A stretch of 64,000 bases of DNA, from assembly GCF_001704635.1 (NCBI RefSeq), contig NZ_MAXF01000100.1, forward strand, positions 1-64,000, read 5' to 3'. This document shows, piece after piece, positions 1 to 8,797 of the stretch (its first letter is position 1; the number at the start of each line of letters is the position of its first letter). This DNA comes from Streptomyces sparsogenes. Lineage in GTDB: Bacteria > Actinomycetota > Actinomycetes > Streptomycetales > Streptomycetaceae. The notes under the pieces are model-generated. The model worked only from the letters and a program-made list of their open reading frames with translations. It was not told the DNA's origin and made no database searches. Both the position numbers and the translations under genes were made by a program.

Positions 1-572
1 ACAGCTACCCAGTTCTCCGGCGGTATGCGGCAGCGCGCCATGATCGCGATGGCCCTGGTCAACAACCCCGAGCTGCTGATCGCCGACGAGCCGACCACCG
101 CCCTGGACGTCACCGTGCAGGCGCAGATCCTCGACCTCGTCCGGGACCTGCAGAAGGAGTTCGGCTCCGCGGTCATCGTCATCACCCACGACCTGGGCGT
201 CGTCGCCGAGCTGGCCGACGACCTGCTGGTGATGTACGGCGGGCGCTGCGTCGAGCGCGGCCCGGCCGAGAAGGTCTTCTACGAGCCCCAGCACCCCTAC
301 ACCTGGGGCCTGCTCGGCTCGATGCCGCGCATCGACCGCGACCAGACCGACCGCCTCATCCCGGTCAAGGGCTCCCCGCCCAGCCTGATCAACGTGCCGT
401 CCGGCTGCGCCTTCCACCCGCGCTGCCCGTACGCGGATGTCCCCAAGGACAACATCACGCGCACGGAGCGGCCGGAGCTGCGCGAGGCCGGGGGCGGCGG
501 GCACTTCTCCGCGTGCCACATGACGCAGGAGGAGCGCACGCGGATCTGGACCGAAGAGATTGCGCCGAAGCT

Positions 573-576
<4 letters not shown>
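1..576 (+). CDS. Peptide ABC transporter ATPase (DppD/OppD class), 5' end outside window
   Basis: Cytoplasmic ATPase of a di/oligopeptide importer, only the last ~191 residues present; the Walker A half lies upstream. Visible in order are the ABC signature FSGGMRQR at the very edge, Walker B LLIADEPTTALDV, the switch-histidine segment VITHDLG, and the C-terminal extension typical of oligopeptide ATPases with the cysteine cluster CAFHPRCPYA. The stop TGA overlaps the GTG of the next ATPase gene (GTGA), the usual DppD-DppF coupling. The first residues read TATQFSGG where the family normally has YPHQFSGG, so the extreme 5' edge is unusual. Certain as to family; the peptide substrate cannot be told. 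Confidence 0.93.
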
Positions 577-1670
<1,094 letters not shown>

Positions 1671-1747
1671 GGGAGCAGGGGAGCAGCGGACGGAGCCGAG
1701 GGCTGGGCGGCCCGGCGATGAGAAAATCCGATGAGTAAAAATGTCGG

Positions 1748-2407
1748 GTGTTCATCGATCTGTTCAGCCCGTCCGTCCAGCACTCACTGGACCTCGCCGG
1801 GATCTTCGTCTTCGCGATATCCGGCGCGCTGCTCGGCGTGCGCAAGAACTTCGACATCGTCGGCATGGCGCTGCTCGCGGAGGTCACCGCGCTGGGCGGC
1901 GGGGTGTTCCGCGATCTGGTGATCGGCGCCGTGCCGCCGGCCGCCTTCACCGACCTCGGCTACTTCCTGACCCCGCTCATCGCCACCGTCATCGTCTTCT
2001 TCCTCCACCCCGAGGTGGAACGGATCACGGCGGCGGTGGGCGTCTTCGACGCGGCCGGGCTGGGGCTGTTCTGCGTCGCCGGCACGACGAAGGCGTACGA
2101 CCACGGGCTCGGCCTCACCTTCTGCGCCGTCCTCGGGATGACCACCGCGATCGGCGGCGGCGTGCTGCGCGACCTCCTCGCCCACGAGGTGCCGTCGGTG
2201 CTGCGCTGGGACCGCGACCTGTACGTGGTCCCGTCCATCGTGGGCGCGACGATCGCGGCAGTCCTCATCCGCTTCGACGCGCTGACGGGCTCCACCAGCG
2301 CCCTGGCGGCCGCCGTCGCGTTCCTGGTCCGGCTGCTGGCGATGCGGTTCGGCTGGCGCGCGCCGCGCGCGTGGAACCGGCGCAGCACGGCGGCCGAGGA
2401 GGTCTGA
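1748..2407 (+). CDS. TRIC/UPF0126 family cation channel-like membrane protein
   Basis: A 219-residue inner-membrane protein with about seven hydrophobic segments. The internal duplication of the TRIC family is plain: each half carries the motif GGGVxRDL (ALGGGVFRDLVIG near residue 50 and IGGGVLRDLL near residue 135). Members are trimeric cation channels, probably for potassium; the physiological role in bacteria is little known. Start GTG at 1748 gives the normal family N-terminus (FSPSVQHSLDLAGIFVFAISG). It stands 77 nt after the ABC ATPase on the same strand, so co-transcription is possible but not implied by function. Confidence 0.9.
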   Translation: MFIDLFSPSVQHSLDLAGIFVFAISGALLGVRKNFDIVGMALLAEVTALGGGVFRDLVIGAVPPAAFTDLGYFLTPLIATVIVFFLHPEVERITAAVGVFDAAGLGLFCVAGTTKAYDHGLGLTFCAVLGMTTAIGGGVLRDLLAHEVPSVLRWDRDLYVVPSIVGATIAAVLIRFDALTGSTSALAAAVAFLVRLLAMRFGWRAPRAWNRRSTAAEEV

Positions 2408-2426
2408 GGCCGGCGCGGGGCCGGCC
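2408..2426. terminator. Hairpin between convergent genes
   Basis: A GGCCGGC arm pairs with GCCGGCC over a 5-nt loop directly after the TRIC gene stop, with the SnoaL-like gene ending 54 nt further on from the other strand. No T tract follows, as is common in Streptomyces. Bidirectional terminator by position only. Confidence 0.45.
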
Positions 2427-2479
2427 AGGGGGCGGATACGGGAGCGGACAAGGGCCGAGCGGGCCCGGGGCAGGGCTGG

Positions 2480-2935
2480 TCAGGGCGCGGTCGGCGGCTC
2501 GATGAGCCCGAGCTGGGCGAGCTGGGACAGCGCGTCGTAGAAGTACTCGCCACCCACCACCCGCCCGTCCGCGTCGTAGTGCAGGATCTCGCAGATCGTC
2601 ATCCGCATCGGCCTGTGGGTGGGCGGCACCCCGGGGATCAGCTCGCCGTCGTTGACGCCTCGGCCCTCGAAGACCGCGATGGTGTGGTCCCCGGCGTCGT
2701 AGAAGCGCTCCTCCTCGACATGGACGTCGGAGAAGGCGACCGCCGCCCGCCGGGAGTGCTCCACCACCCCCTCCACCCCCTTGATGACCTCCCCCCTGGG
2801 GTGGTCGACGAACACCACGTCCGGGCTGAAGGGGAGGGCGGCGGCAGCCCAGTCGCGGGCCCGGAACGCCTGGGTCAGCTTCTTGTGCGTGTCGAGATTG
2901 CGCGTGTCGGGATTGCGCGTGTCGGGATTGCTCAC
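2480..2935 (-). CDS. SnoaL-like / NTF2-fold ester-cyclase-type protein
   Basis: A small soluble protein of the NTF2-like superfamily (SnoaL-like polyketide-cyclase or ester-cyclase type), about 151 residues. The family pattern is visible: a helical start (LTQAFRARDWAA), FSPDVVFVDHPRGEVIKG, and a C-terminal YDADGRVVGGEYFYD. The catalytic role is unknown. GTG at 2935 is preferred because GCGAGG lies about 8 nt upstream; ATG at 2965 would add ten residues without a good ribosome site. The N-terminus contains a triplicated NPDTR/NLDT peptide encoded by a 15-bp tandem repeat and is probably disordered. Confidence 0.75.
   Translation of the reverse strand: MSNPDTRNPDTRNLDTHKKLTQAFRARDWAAAALPFSPDVVFVDHPRGEVIKGVEGVVEHSRRAAVAFSDVHVEEERFYDAGDHTIAVFEGRGVNDGELIPGVPPTHRPMRMTICEILHYDADGRVVGGEYFYDALSQLAQLGLIEPPTAP
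2889..2933. repeat. 15-bp tandem repeat, 3 copies, in the 5' end of a gene
   Basis: Three head-to-tail copies of GTGTCGGGATTGCGC, the first with one change and the last with one, code on the minus strand for NPDTR, NPDTR, NLDT. The repeat length is a multiple of three, so copy-number change would keep the frame. Confidence 0.9.
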
Positions 2936-3044
2936 CGGCGAAGCCTCGCAGGACTCCCTCAGCATCGGCTCAGGGCTCGGTCAGCCCCCGGCGGCACCCA
3001 CCGTGGTTGTATGGCGATGAGCCCTGAACGAGGGAGGACGCGCT

Positions 3045-3965
3045 GTGAAGGACACGCTGAGCTCGACCGAGGGCGGCCGCTCGGCCCTGCGCCTGGAGCG
3101 GCGGATCGCCCGCCCGCCGGAGGAGGTCTGGCGGGCCCTGACCGAGCCCGCCCTGATGGCGCGGTGGTTCCCCGCCGAGGTCCGGCTGGAGGCGCGGGTC
3201 GGCGGGCGGATGGACTTCGTCTTCCCCGGGCAGGACGTACCCGACACCCAGGGGACGGTCACGGAGCTCGACCCGCCGCGCGTCTTCGCCTTCACCTGGG
3301 GCGCCGACCAGCTCCGCTGGGAACTGCGGCCGGAGGGCGACGGCTGTGCCCTGACCCTCACCCACACCTTCCGCGACCGCTTCGGCGCGGCCAGCTTCGC
3401 CTCCGGCTGGCACACCTGCGTCTCGGCGCTCGCCACGCTGGTGGAAGGGGTGGAACCCGGCGGCCCGGCGGGCACCGCCGACCCTGGTGACACGGCCGGC
3501 CCGGCCGGCCCGGCTGACATGGCCGAGCTGCACGAGCGCTACGTCGAGGCGTTCGGCCTGGCCGAGGGCGTCGTCGAGGCCGCCGAGGACGGCTGGCGGC
3601 TGCGGTTCGAGCGCCAGCTCGTCCGCCCGGTCGAGACGGTGTGGCAGGCGCTGACCGGCCCGTCCGGCACCGGGGAGCCCGTGGTGGGCGGCCCGGTGCC
3701 GATCGGATTCCGTACGGACGCGGTGCCGCCCGGCCCGGTCGCGGATGTCGCCCCGCCCCGCGAGCTGTCCTACGACTGGCTGCGCGGCGGCCACCCGGCC
3801 GGGCGGGTCCGCTGGCGGCTGACCGACGGCACCGGGCACGGCGCCCGACTGATCCTCACCCAGACCGGCCCGCCCGAGGCGGGGGAGGAGCGGGACGCGG
3901 CGCTGGCCGCCTGGCGCAAGCACATCGCGCTGCTGGCCGCGAAGCTGCTGTACGCGCGGGGCTGA
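3045..3965 (+). CDS. Tandem SRPBCC (AHSA1-type) protein
   Basis: A 306-residue cytosolic protein made of two START/SRPBCC lipid-binding-like domains. Domain 1 (about residues 10-135) has IARPPEEVWRALTEPALMARWFP; domain 2 (about 180-300) restarts with RQLVRPVETVWQALTG and ends ERDAALAAWRKHIALLAAKL. A Gly/Pro/Asp-rich linker joins them. The GTG start has AGGGAGG about 8 nt upstream. Such domains often serve as small-ligand binders beside ArsR regulators; no regulator is adjacent here. Ligand unknown. A stand-alone tandem form is less common than the single-domain protein encoded at 11816. Confidence 0.85.
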   Translation: MKDTLSSTEGGRSALRLERRIARPPEEVWRALTEPALMARWFPAEVRLEARVGGRMDFVFPGQDVPDTQGTVTELDPPRVFAFTWGADQLRWELRPEGDGCALTLTHTFRDRFGAASFASGWHTCVSALATLVEGVEPGGPAGTADPGDTAGPAGPADMAELHERYVEAFGLAEGVVEAAEDGWRLRFERQLVRPVETVWQALTGPSGTGEPVVGGPVPIGFRTDAVPPGPVADVAPPRELSYDWLRGGHPAGRVRWRLTDGTGHGARLILTQTGPPEAGEERDAALAAWRKHIALLAAKLLYARG

Positions 3966-3991
3966 GCCGCCGACTCGACCGGCGCGTGGAT

Positions 3992-4038
3992 CGTCCGGCC
4001 CGCTGCCGGACGGCCCACTGTCCGGCCTGCCGCCGGAC
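3992..4038. terminator. Double hairpin between convergent genes
   Basis: Two successive perfect hairpins, CGTCCGGC/GCCGGACG (3992-4012) and GTCCGGC/GCCGGAC (4020-4038), each with a 5-nt loop, lie between the ends of the SRPBCC gene and the hydrolase gene. A bidirectional terminator is the natural reading. Confidence 0.65.
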
Positions 4039-4042
4039 GGCT

Positions 4043-4885
4043 CTACTCGCCGAGGAAGCCCAGCAGCGCCGCCGTGAGCTCGGCGGGGGCATCCTCCTGG
4101 ACGAGATGGCCCGCGCCCTCGAACATCCGCAGCCGCGCGCCGGGGATCGCGTCGGCCAGCTCCCGCCCCCGCTCCGGCGGCAGCCAGGTGTCGGCGGCGC
4201 CCCAGCAGACCAGCACGGGCAGGTCCAGCTCGCCGTAGCGGCCCTGGATCTCGTCGGTGAAGCGCTGGTCGTTCTGCGCCATCTGCCGGTACAGCGCGGC
4301 CTGTCCCTCGTCGCCGCACCACGGTTCGACCAGCCGGTCCAGGACGGCGGGGTGCAGCCCGGGGCCGCTGGCCGAGGCCACGTACTCGCGCACCAGGGCC
4401 CGGTGCAGCCCGGGCGGCAGCCGCTCGAAGACCCCGGCGTGGTCGCCGAGCAGCCGGTAGGTGTCCGTGCCCCAGGGGCCCAGGGTCACCGCGTCGACCA
4501 GGGCCAGCCGCTCGTAGCGCGCGCCGTGCAGCAGATGGGCGCGGAGGGCGACGCAGCCGCCGAAGTCGTGGGCGACGACGGACGGCGCCGGCCCGGGGCC
4601 GGTCAGCCCCCAGTGGTCCAGCAGCTCGGTGAAGACCCGGGCCTGGGCCGCCAGGGAGACGTCCTGCCCCGCCCGCTTCTCCGAGGCGCCGTAGCCGGGC
4701 ATGTCCCAGACGAAGACCCGGTGGCGGTCGGCGAGTGAACGGGCCACGGCGCGCCATATGTACGAGGAGAAGGGCGTGCCGTGGAGGAGGACGACCGGCG
4801 GGCGGTCGGGGGCGCCGAGCGCGGCCCAGCGGACCTCGCCGGAGGAGCTGTGGTGGGTGTGGTCCAGTTCCCAGTCGCCTGTCAT
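4043..4885 (-). CDS. Alpha/beta hydrolase, haloalkane-dehalogenase-like
   Basis: A 280-residue alpha/beta hydrolase. The oxyanion segment LLHGTPFSS, nucleophile elbow AHDFGG with aspartate as nucleophile, acid region CWGAADTWLPP and catalytic histidine GAGHLVQED are all present. Aspartate at the elbow puts it with haloalkane dehalogenases and epoxide hydrolases rather than serine esterases; the true substrate is unknown. ATG at 4885 is the likely start (a TTG lies two codons earlier). It lies 60 nt downstream of the carboxymuconolactone-decarboxylase-like gene in the same direction, and its start codon falls inside a perfect inverted repeat. Confidence 0.88.
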   Translation of the reverse strand: MTGDWELDHTHHSSSGEVRWAALGAPDRPPVVLLHGTPFSSYIWRAVARSLADRHRVFVWDMPGYGASEKRAGQDVSLAAQARVFTELLDHWGLTGPGPAPSVVAHDFGGCVALRAHLLHGARYERLALVDAVTLGPWGTDTYRLLGDHAGVFERLPPGLHRALVREYVASASGPGLHPAVLDRLVEPWCGDEGQAALYRQMAQNDQRFTDEIQGRYGELDLPVLVCWGAADTWLPPERGRELADAIPGARLRMFEGAGHLVQEDAPAELTAALLGFLGE

Positions 4886-4910
4886 GAGCAAAACGCTAGT
4901 TGCTCATGAC
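4881..4910. promoter_or_regulatory. Perfect 10-bp inverted repeat over the hydrolase start codon
   Basis: GTCATGAGCA and TGCTCATGAC flank a 10-nt spacer. The left arm contains the hydrolase start codon (ATG at 4885-4883 on the minus strand). Arm length and spacing fit a dimeric repressor site or a translation-blocking hairpin; no T tract, so a terminator is unlikely. Confidence 0.6.
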
Positions 4911-4945
4911 AGGCCCTGTCGAGCCCGTCCGGTCAGCCCGTCCTG

Positions 4946-5440
4946 TCAGCCCTCGGCGGCGGCGTCGCCACCGGGGACGGGCAGCAGCCCGCGCTCGCCG
5001 AAGACCTTCTTGGCGACGAAGGTGGCGTTGAGCGCCTTGGGGATGCCGCAGTAGACCGCCGCGTGCAGCAGCGCCTCGGTGATCTCGGTCGTGGTGAGGC
5101 CCACGTTCAGCGCGGCGTTGATGTGCACCTCGAGCTGCGGCTCGCAGCCGCCGAGGGCGGTGAGTATGCCGAGGGTGACCAGCTGCCGGTCCCGGGGGGC
5201 CAGCTCGGGGCGGGCGTACATGTCGCCGAAGGCCCAGGCGGCCACCTGGTGGCCCAGCTCGGGGGAGATGTCGGCCAGCGAGTCGACCACTCGCTCCCCC
5301 ACCTCGCCGTCGATCCGGCTGAGCACCTCCATGCCGTACTCGAAGCGCTCCTGCTTGATCTTGTCGTTCTTGGCCGTGTCGTTCTTTACCGTGTCGTTCT
5401 TGGCCTTGCTGTTCTTGGCCTCGTCGTTCGCGTTGCTCAT
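4946..5440 (-). CDS. Carboxymuconolactone decarboxylase (AhpD-fold) family protein
   Basis: A 164-residue CMD-family protein. The conserved core is ELAPRDRQLVTLGILTALGG, then EPQLEVHINAALNVGLT and TEITEALLHAAVYCGIPKAL. The family includes 4-carboxymuconolactone decarboxylases and AhpD-like redox proteins; no CxxC is visible, so a decarboxylase-like or unknown role fits better than AhpD. ATG at 5440 is the start because it lies about one base from the predicted transcription start, making the mRNA leaderless. The first ~30 residues form an unusual Lys/Asn/Asp-rich tract with KNDT repeats. The alpha/beta hydrolase follows 60 nt downstream. Confidence 0.88.
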   Translation of the reverse strand: MSNANDEAKNSKAKNDTVKNDTAKNDKIKQERFEYGMEVLSRIDGEVGERVVDSLADISPELGHQVAAWAFGDMYARPELAPRDRQLVTLGILTALGGCEPQLEVHINAALNVGLTTTEITEALLHAAVYCGIPKALNATFVAKKVFGERGLLPVPGGDAAAEG

Positions 5441-5447
5441 GCGGAGA

Positions 5448-5478
5448 AACGTAGGAGTTGGAGCACACTCCAAGGCAA
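5448..5478 (-). promoter_or_regulatory. MerR-type promoter and operator
   Basis: On the minus strand a -35-like TTGCCT (5478-5473) and a -10-like TACGTT (5453-5448) are separated by 19 bp, the overlong spacer typical of MerR-regulated promoters. The spacer and -35 end hold the palindrome TTGGAGTGTGCTCCAA (5473-5458). The predicted transcription start is at about 5441, next to the ATG. No MerR gene is present in the window, so the regulator acts from elsewhere. Confidence 0.7.
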
Positions 5479-5565
5479 GCGGCCGGGCACCGGGCCGCCC
5501 GCCCCCCTGTGCCCGGCATGCGCCCGGCACGCGCCCCCGCCGTGGCTCGTAGAATCGTGCTCACC

Positions 5566-6735
5566 ATGGTTTACCTCGACCACGCCGCCACCACCCCGAT
5601 GCTTCCGGAGGCGGTGCAGGCGATGACCGCCCAGCTCGCCGTCACCGGTAACGCCTCCTCGCTGCACGCCGCCGGCCGCCGGGCGCGCCGTACGGTCGAG
5701 GAGTCCCGCGAATCGCTCGCCTCCTCACTGGGCGCGCGCCCGAGCGAGGTCGTCTTCACCTCGGGCGGGACCGAGGCCGACAACCTCGCGGTCAAGGGAC
5801 TGTACTGGTCCCGCAGGGACGCCGACCCCGCCCGCACCCGCCTGCTCGCCAGCCCCGTCGAGCACCACGCCGTCCTCGACGCCGTCGACTGGCTCGCCGA
5901 GCACGAGGGCGCGCGGGTCGAGTGGCTGCCCGTGGACGGATACGGGCGGGTCCACCCCGACGCGCTGCGCGAGGCGATCGCCCGCGATCCCTCGGATGTC
6001 GCCCTCGCGACCGTCATGTGGGCCAACAACGAGATCGGCACGGTCATGCCGGTGCGGGAACTGGCCGCCGTGGCGGCCGAGTTCGACATTCCGCTGCATG
6101 CCGACGCCGTCCAGGCCTTCGGCCAGCTCGACCTCGACTTCGCCGCCTCCGGCCTGGCCGCGATGACGGTCAGCGGCCACAAGATAGGCGGCCCGTACGG
6201 CATCGGCGCGCTGATCCTCGGCCGTGAGTGGACCCCGGCGCCACTGCTGCACGGCGGCGGCCAGGAGCGCCAGGTGCGCTCCGGCACCCTCGACACCCCG
6301 GCCGTCGCGGCCTTCGCGGTCGCCGCCGCCCACGCCGCCGCCCACCGCGAGCAGTTCGCCCGCGAGATCGGCGCCCTGCGCGACGCGCTGATCAGCGCCG
6401 TCCGGACGGCCGTCCCCGACGCGATCCTGGGCGGCGACCCGGACCCGGCCGGCCGCCTCCCGGCCAACGCCCACTTCTCCTTCCCCGGCTGCGAGGGCGA
6501 TTCGCTGCTCCTGCTGCTGGACGCGCGGGGCATCGAGTGCTCGACCGGCTCGGCCTGCACCGCCGGCGTCGCCCAGCCCAGCCATGTCGTCCTCGCCACC
6601 GGCACCGACCCCGACCTGGCGCGCGGCACCCTGCGCTTCTCGCTCGGCCACACCTCCACCAAGGCGGACGTGGAGGCGGTGGCGGAGGCAATCGGCCCGG
6701 TGGTCGAGCGGGCGCGCGGCGCGGGCCTGAGCTAG
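5566..6735 (+). CDS. Cysteine desulfurase (IscS/NifS type)
   Basis: A PLP enzyme releasing sulfur from cysteine as a persulfide, 389 residues. The start MVYLDHAATTPM is canonical. PLP lysine lies in SGHKIGGPYG (K206) and the persulfide cysteine in CSTGSACTAG (C331); the short active loop resembles the IscS group. HxxH/aspartate contacts (EHHAVLD, HADAVQAFGQ) are also seen. With mnmA 2 kb downstream it is the probable sulfur donor for tRNA 2-thiouridine synthesis. Its TAG stop shares the palindrome CTAG (6732-6735) with the stop of the convergent amidase gene. Confidence 0.95.
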   Translation: MVYLDHAATTPMLPEAVQAMTAQLAVTGNASSLHAAGRRARRTVEESRESLASSLGARPSEVVFTSGGTEADNLAVKGLYWSRRDADPARTRLLASPVEHHAVLDAVDWLAEHEGARVEWLPVDGYGRVHPDALREAIARDPSDVALATVMWANNEIGTVMPVRELAAVAAEFDIPLHADAVQAFGQLDLDFAASGLAAMTVSGHKIGGPYGIGALILGREWTPAPLLHGGGQERQVRSGTLDTPAVAAFAVAAAHAAAHREQFAREIGALRDALISAVRTAVPDAILGGDPDPAGRLPANAHFSFPGCEGDSLLLLLDARGIECSTGSACTAGVAQPSHVVLATGTDPDLARGTLRFSLGHTSTKADVEAVAEAIGPVVERARGAGLS

Positions 6736-7472
6736 GCCCTGTTGCCCGTCGTCTCCCGCCCGTCCATGGCCGCCCGGACCAGCCGCAGATAGCGGTCCCA
6801 GTCCCAGTGCGGCCCGGGGTCGGTGTGGTCGGTGCCCGGCACCTCGGAGTGGTTGACGAGGTGCTCGCGGTCCGCCGGGAATCCGTACCGCTCGCAGATC
6901 CGGGCCGTCAGCCGCGCCGACGCGCGGTACATCCGGTCCGTGAAGGAGCTAGGCCGGTCCACGAACCCCTCGTGCTCGATGCCGACGCTGCGCTCGTTGT
7001 ACGCGCGGTTTCCCGCGTGGAAGGCGACGTCCAGCTCCCGGACCGTCTGCGCGATCGCCCCGTCGCGGCGCACCACATAGTGCGCCGCGGCGCGGTGGCC
7101 CGGGTTCCGGAACGCCGCCAGCGCGTCGGAGAAGCTGCCCTGGACGACGTGGATCACGACCCGGTCGACGGTGTAGTCGTACGGCCGGTCCGCCCGCCGC
7201 CAGTTCGCCGGCGAGGCCGCGTCCCACCGCGCGCCCGGGTAGTCGACCGCGCCCTCCTCGCGCGGCCGGTCCACGCCGGGCAGCCGCCACCACAGCCGCT
7301 CCAGGTCGTCCCACGCCGCGTAGCCCACCCCGGCCAGCCCGGCGGCGACCCCGCCGGTCAGCAGCGCCCGCCGCCCGAGGCGCCGCCCGCCGCCGCGCCG
7401 CCCTGCGCGGTCGCCCTGCCCGGGGTCCCTGTCGGAGGCGGAGCGCTCCTGGGCGTCCGTGGTCTCGCTCAC
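6732..7472 (-). CDS. Tat-exported N-acetylmuramoyl-L-alanine amidase (Amidase_2)
   Basis: A 246-residue exported zinc amidase of the PGRP/Amidase_2 fold, expected to cut the MurNAc-L-Ala bond in peptidoglycan. A twin-arginine segment RRLGRRALLTGG (about residues 28-40) precedes a hydrophobic stretch. Zinc ligands are likely the histidine of VVIHVVQGS, the histidine of VNHSEVPG and the aspartate of HTDPGPHWDW. FHAGN and YNERSVGIEHEG complete the active site. GTG at 7472 (VSETTD) is chosen over upstream codons because it gives a normal Tat n-region and has GAAAG upstream. It converges on the cysteine desulfurase gene, sharing CTAG. Confidence 0.9.
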   Translation of the reverse strand: MSETTDAQERSASDRDPGQGDRAGRRGGGRRLGRRALLTGGVAAGLAGVGYAAWDDLERLWWRLPGVDRPREEGAVDYPGARWDAASPANWRRADRPYDYTVDRVVIHVVQGSFSDALAAFRNPGHRAAAHYVVRRDGAIAQTVRELDVAFHAGNRAYNERSVGIEHEGFVDRPSSFTDRMYRASARLTARICERYGFPADREHLVNHSEVPGTDHTDPGPHWDWDRYLRLVRAAMDGRETTGNRA

Positions 7473-7659
7473 GGTTCTTTCAACGGGCGGCGAGGCGCGT
7501 CCGGTTCCAGCGGGACCGACCGGGATCATCGGACGCGGATGCTCTGAAGTGGAGGATCATGGCCTGAATCCCTCCCCCGACGCGCCGACCGCCCCACCCC
7601 CGGGGTAGATGAAAGTTGGACCATATTTGTTCCGGCCACTCGACGAGGAGTGAACCACC

Positions 7660-8562
7660 ATGCGCATCGGCTTCGCGCTTCCCCAGTTCGGCGCTCTGGC
7701 GCACCACCCGGAGGACGTCGCCCGGTTCGCCCGGCAGGCCGAGGAGCTGGGCGCGGCGAGCCTGTGGGTCGGCGACCGGCTGCTCGCCCCCGTCCGGCCG
7801 ACCGTCGGATACGCCGGCACCGACACGATCCCGCCGGAATTCCGCGTCGCCCTGGACCCCTTCGCCCTCCTCGCCACCGCCGCCGCCGTCACCGAGCGGG
7901 TCCAGCTGGGCAGCAACGTCATCAACGCCCCCTGGTACCCGCCGGCCGTCCTCGCCCGCTCCCTCACCACCATCGACGCGCTGAGCGCGGGCCGGCTGCT
8001 GGTCGGCCTCGGCACCGGCTGGTCCCCGGAGGAGTACGAGGCCGTGAACGTCCCGATGGGCGAGCGCGGCCGCCGCCTGGACGAGACCCTCGACGTCCTG
8101 ACCGCCTGGTGGACCACCAACCCGGTCGAACACCGCGGCGAGCACTGGACCGTCCCCGCCTCCCACATCGACCTCAAGCCGGCCACCCGCCCCCACCCGC
8201 CCGTCTACCTCGGCGGCTTCGTCCCCACCGCCCTCCGCCGGGTGGCCCGGCGCGCCGACGGCTGGCTGCCCATCGCCGTCCCGCCCGGCCCGTTCGACCC
8301 CGAGGCCGCCGTCGTCCGCCCGATGCGACGCATCCGGGAGACGGCCGAACGCGAGGGCCGGGACCCCGCCGCGCTCGACGTGATCCTGCGGGTCAACCCC
8401 ACCTCCGCGGCCACCGCCGAGGACATCGTCACGGTGCTGACCCGGGCGGAGGCGGAGGCGGGCGTGCGGCACGCCTTCGTGGACCTGACGTACGCGGCCA
8501 AGGACGTGGACCAGGCGCTGGAGCAGGCGCGTCGCGTCCTGGACCGGGCGGGCGCCCGCTGA
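7660..8562 (+). CDS. LLM-class F420-dependent oxidoreductase
   Basis: A 300-residue TIM-barrel luciferase-like monooxygenase-family enzyme, most like the TIGR03619-type actinobacterial F420-dependent group. Visible: MRIGFALPQFG start, the AEELGAASLWVGDRLL segment, LGSNVINAPWYPPAVLARSLTTID, VGLGTGWSPEEY and PPVYLGGF, all standard for the family. The substrate cannot be predicted. ATG at 7660 follows GAGGAG by 8 nt. It is divergent from the amidase gene across 187 nt. Confidence 0.9.
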   Translation: MRIGFALPQFGALAHHPEDVARFARQAEELGAASLWVGDRLLAPVRPTVGYAGTDTIPPEFRVALDPFALLATAAAVTERVQLGSNVINAPWYPPAVLARSLTTIDALSAGRLLVGLGTGWSPEEYEAVNVPMGERGRRLDETLDVLTAWWTTNPVEHRGEHWTVPASHIDLKPATRPHPPVYLGGFVPTALRRVARRADGWLPIAVPPGPFDPEAAVVRPMRRIRETAEREGRDPAALDVILRVNPTSAATAEDIVTVLTRAEAEAGVRHAFVDLTYAAKDVDQALEQARRVLDRAGAR

Positions 8563-8633
8563 GGGGCGGCGCTGGGAGCGGCGCCGAGGAGCGCCCGTCG
8601 AGGGACGGCCGCTGAGGGGCGGCCGCCGAAGGA

Positions 8634-8721
8634 CGGAGCAAGCGCGCGCGAAGCACAGGGGCCCAAGGCCATGCCGGCCGCGAGGCCTGCCGTGCGGAGC
8701 AAGCGCGCGCGAAGCACAGGG
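8634..8721. repeat. 27-bp direct repeat pair
   Basis: The same 27 bases, beginning CGGAGCAAGCGCGCGCGAAG, occur at 8634-8660 and 8695-8721 in the non-coding gap between the LLM gene and mnmA. The preceding bases hold shorter imperfect repeats of GAGGGACGG and GAGGGGCGGCC. No function can be read from them. Confidence 0.9.
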
Positions 8722-8797
8722 CCTCCGTACCGCCACGGTCCGTGACGTCCCCCTGGGCAACCAGGCCCCCACCTCCAGGGCCTACCCTGGAGGGGTT

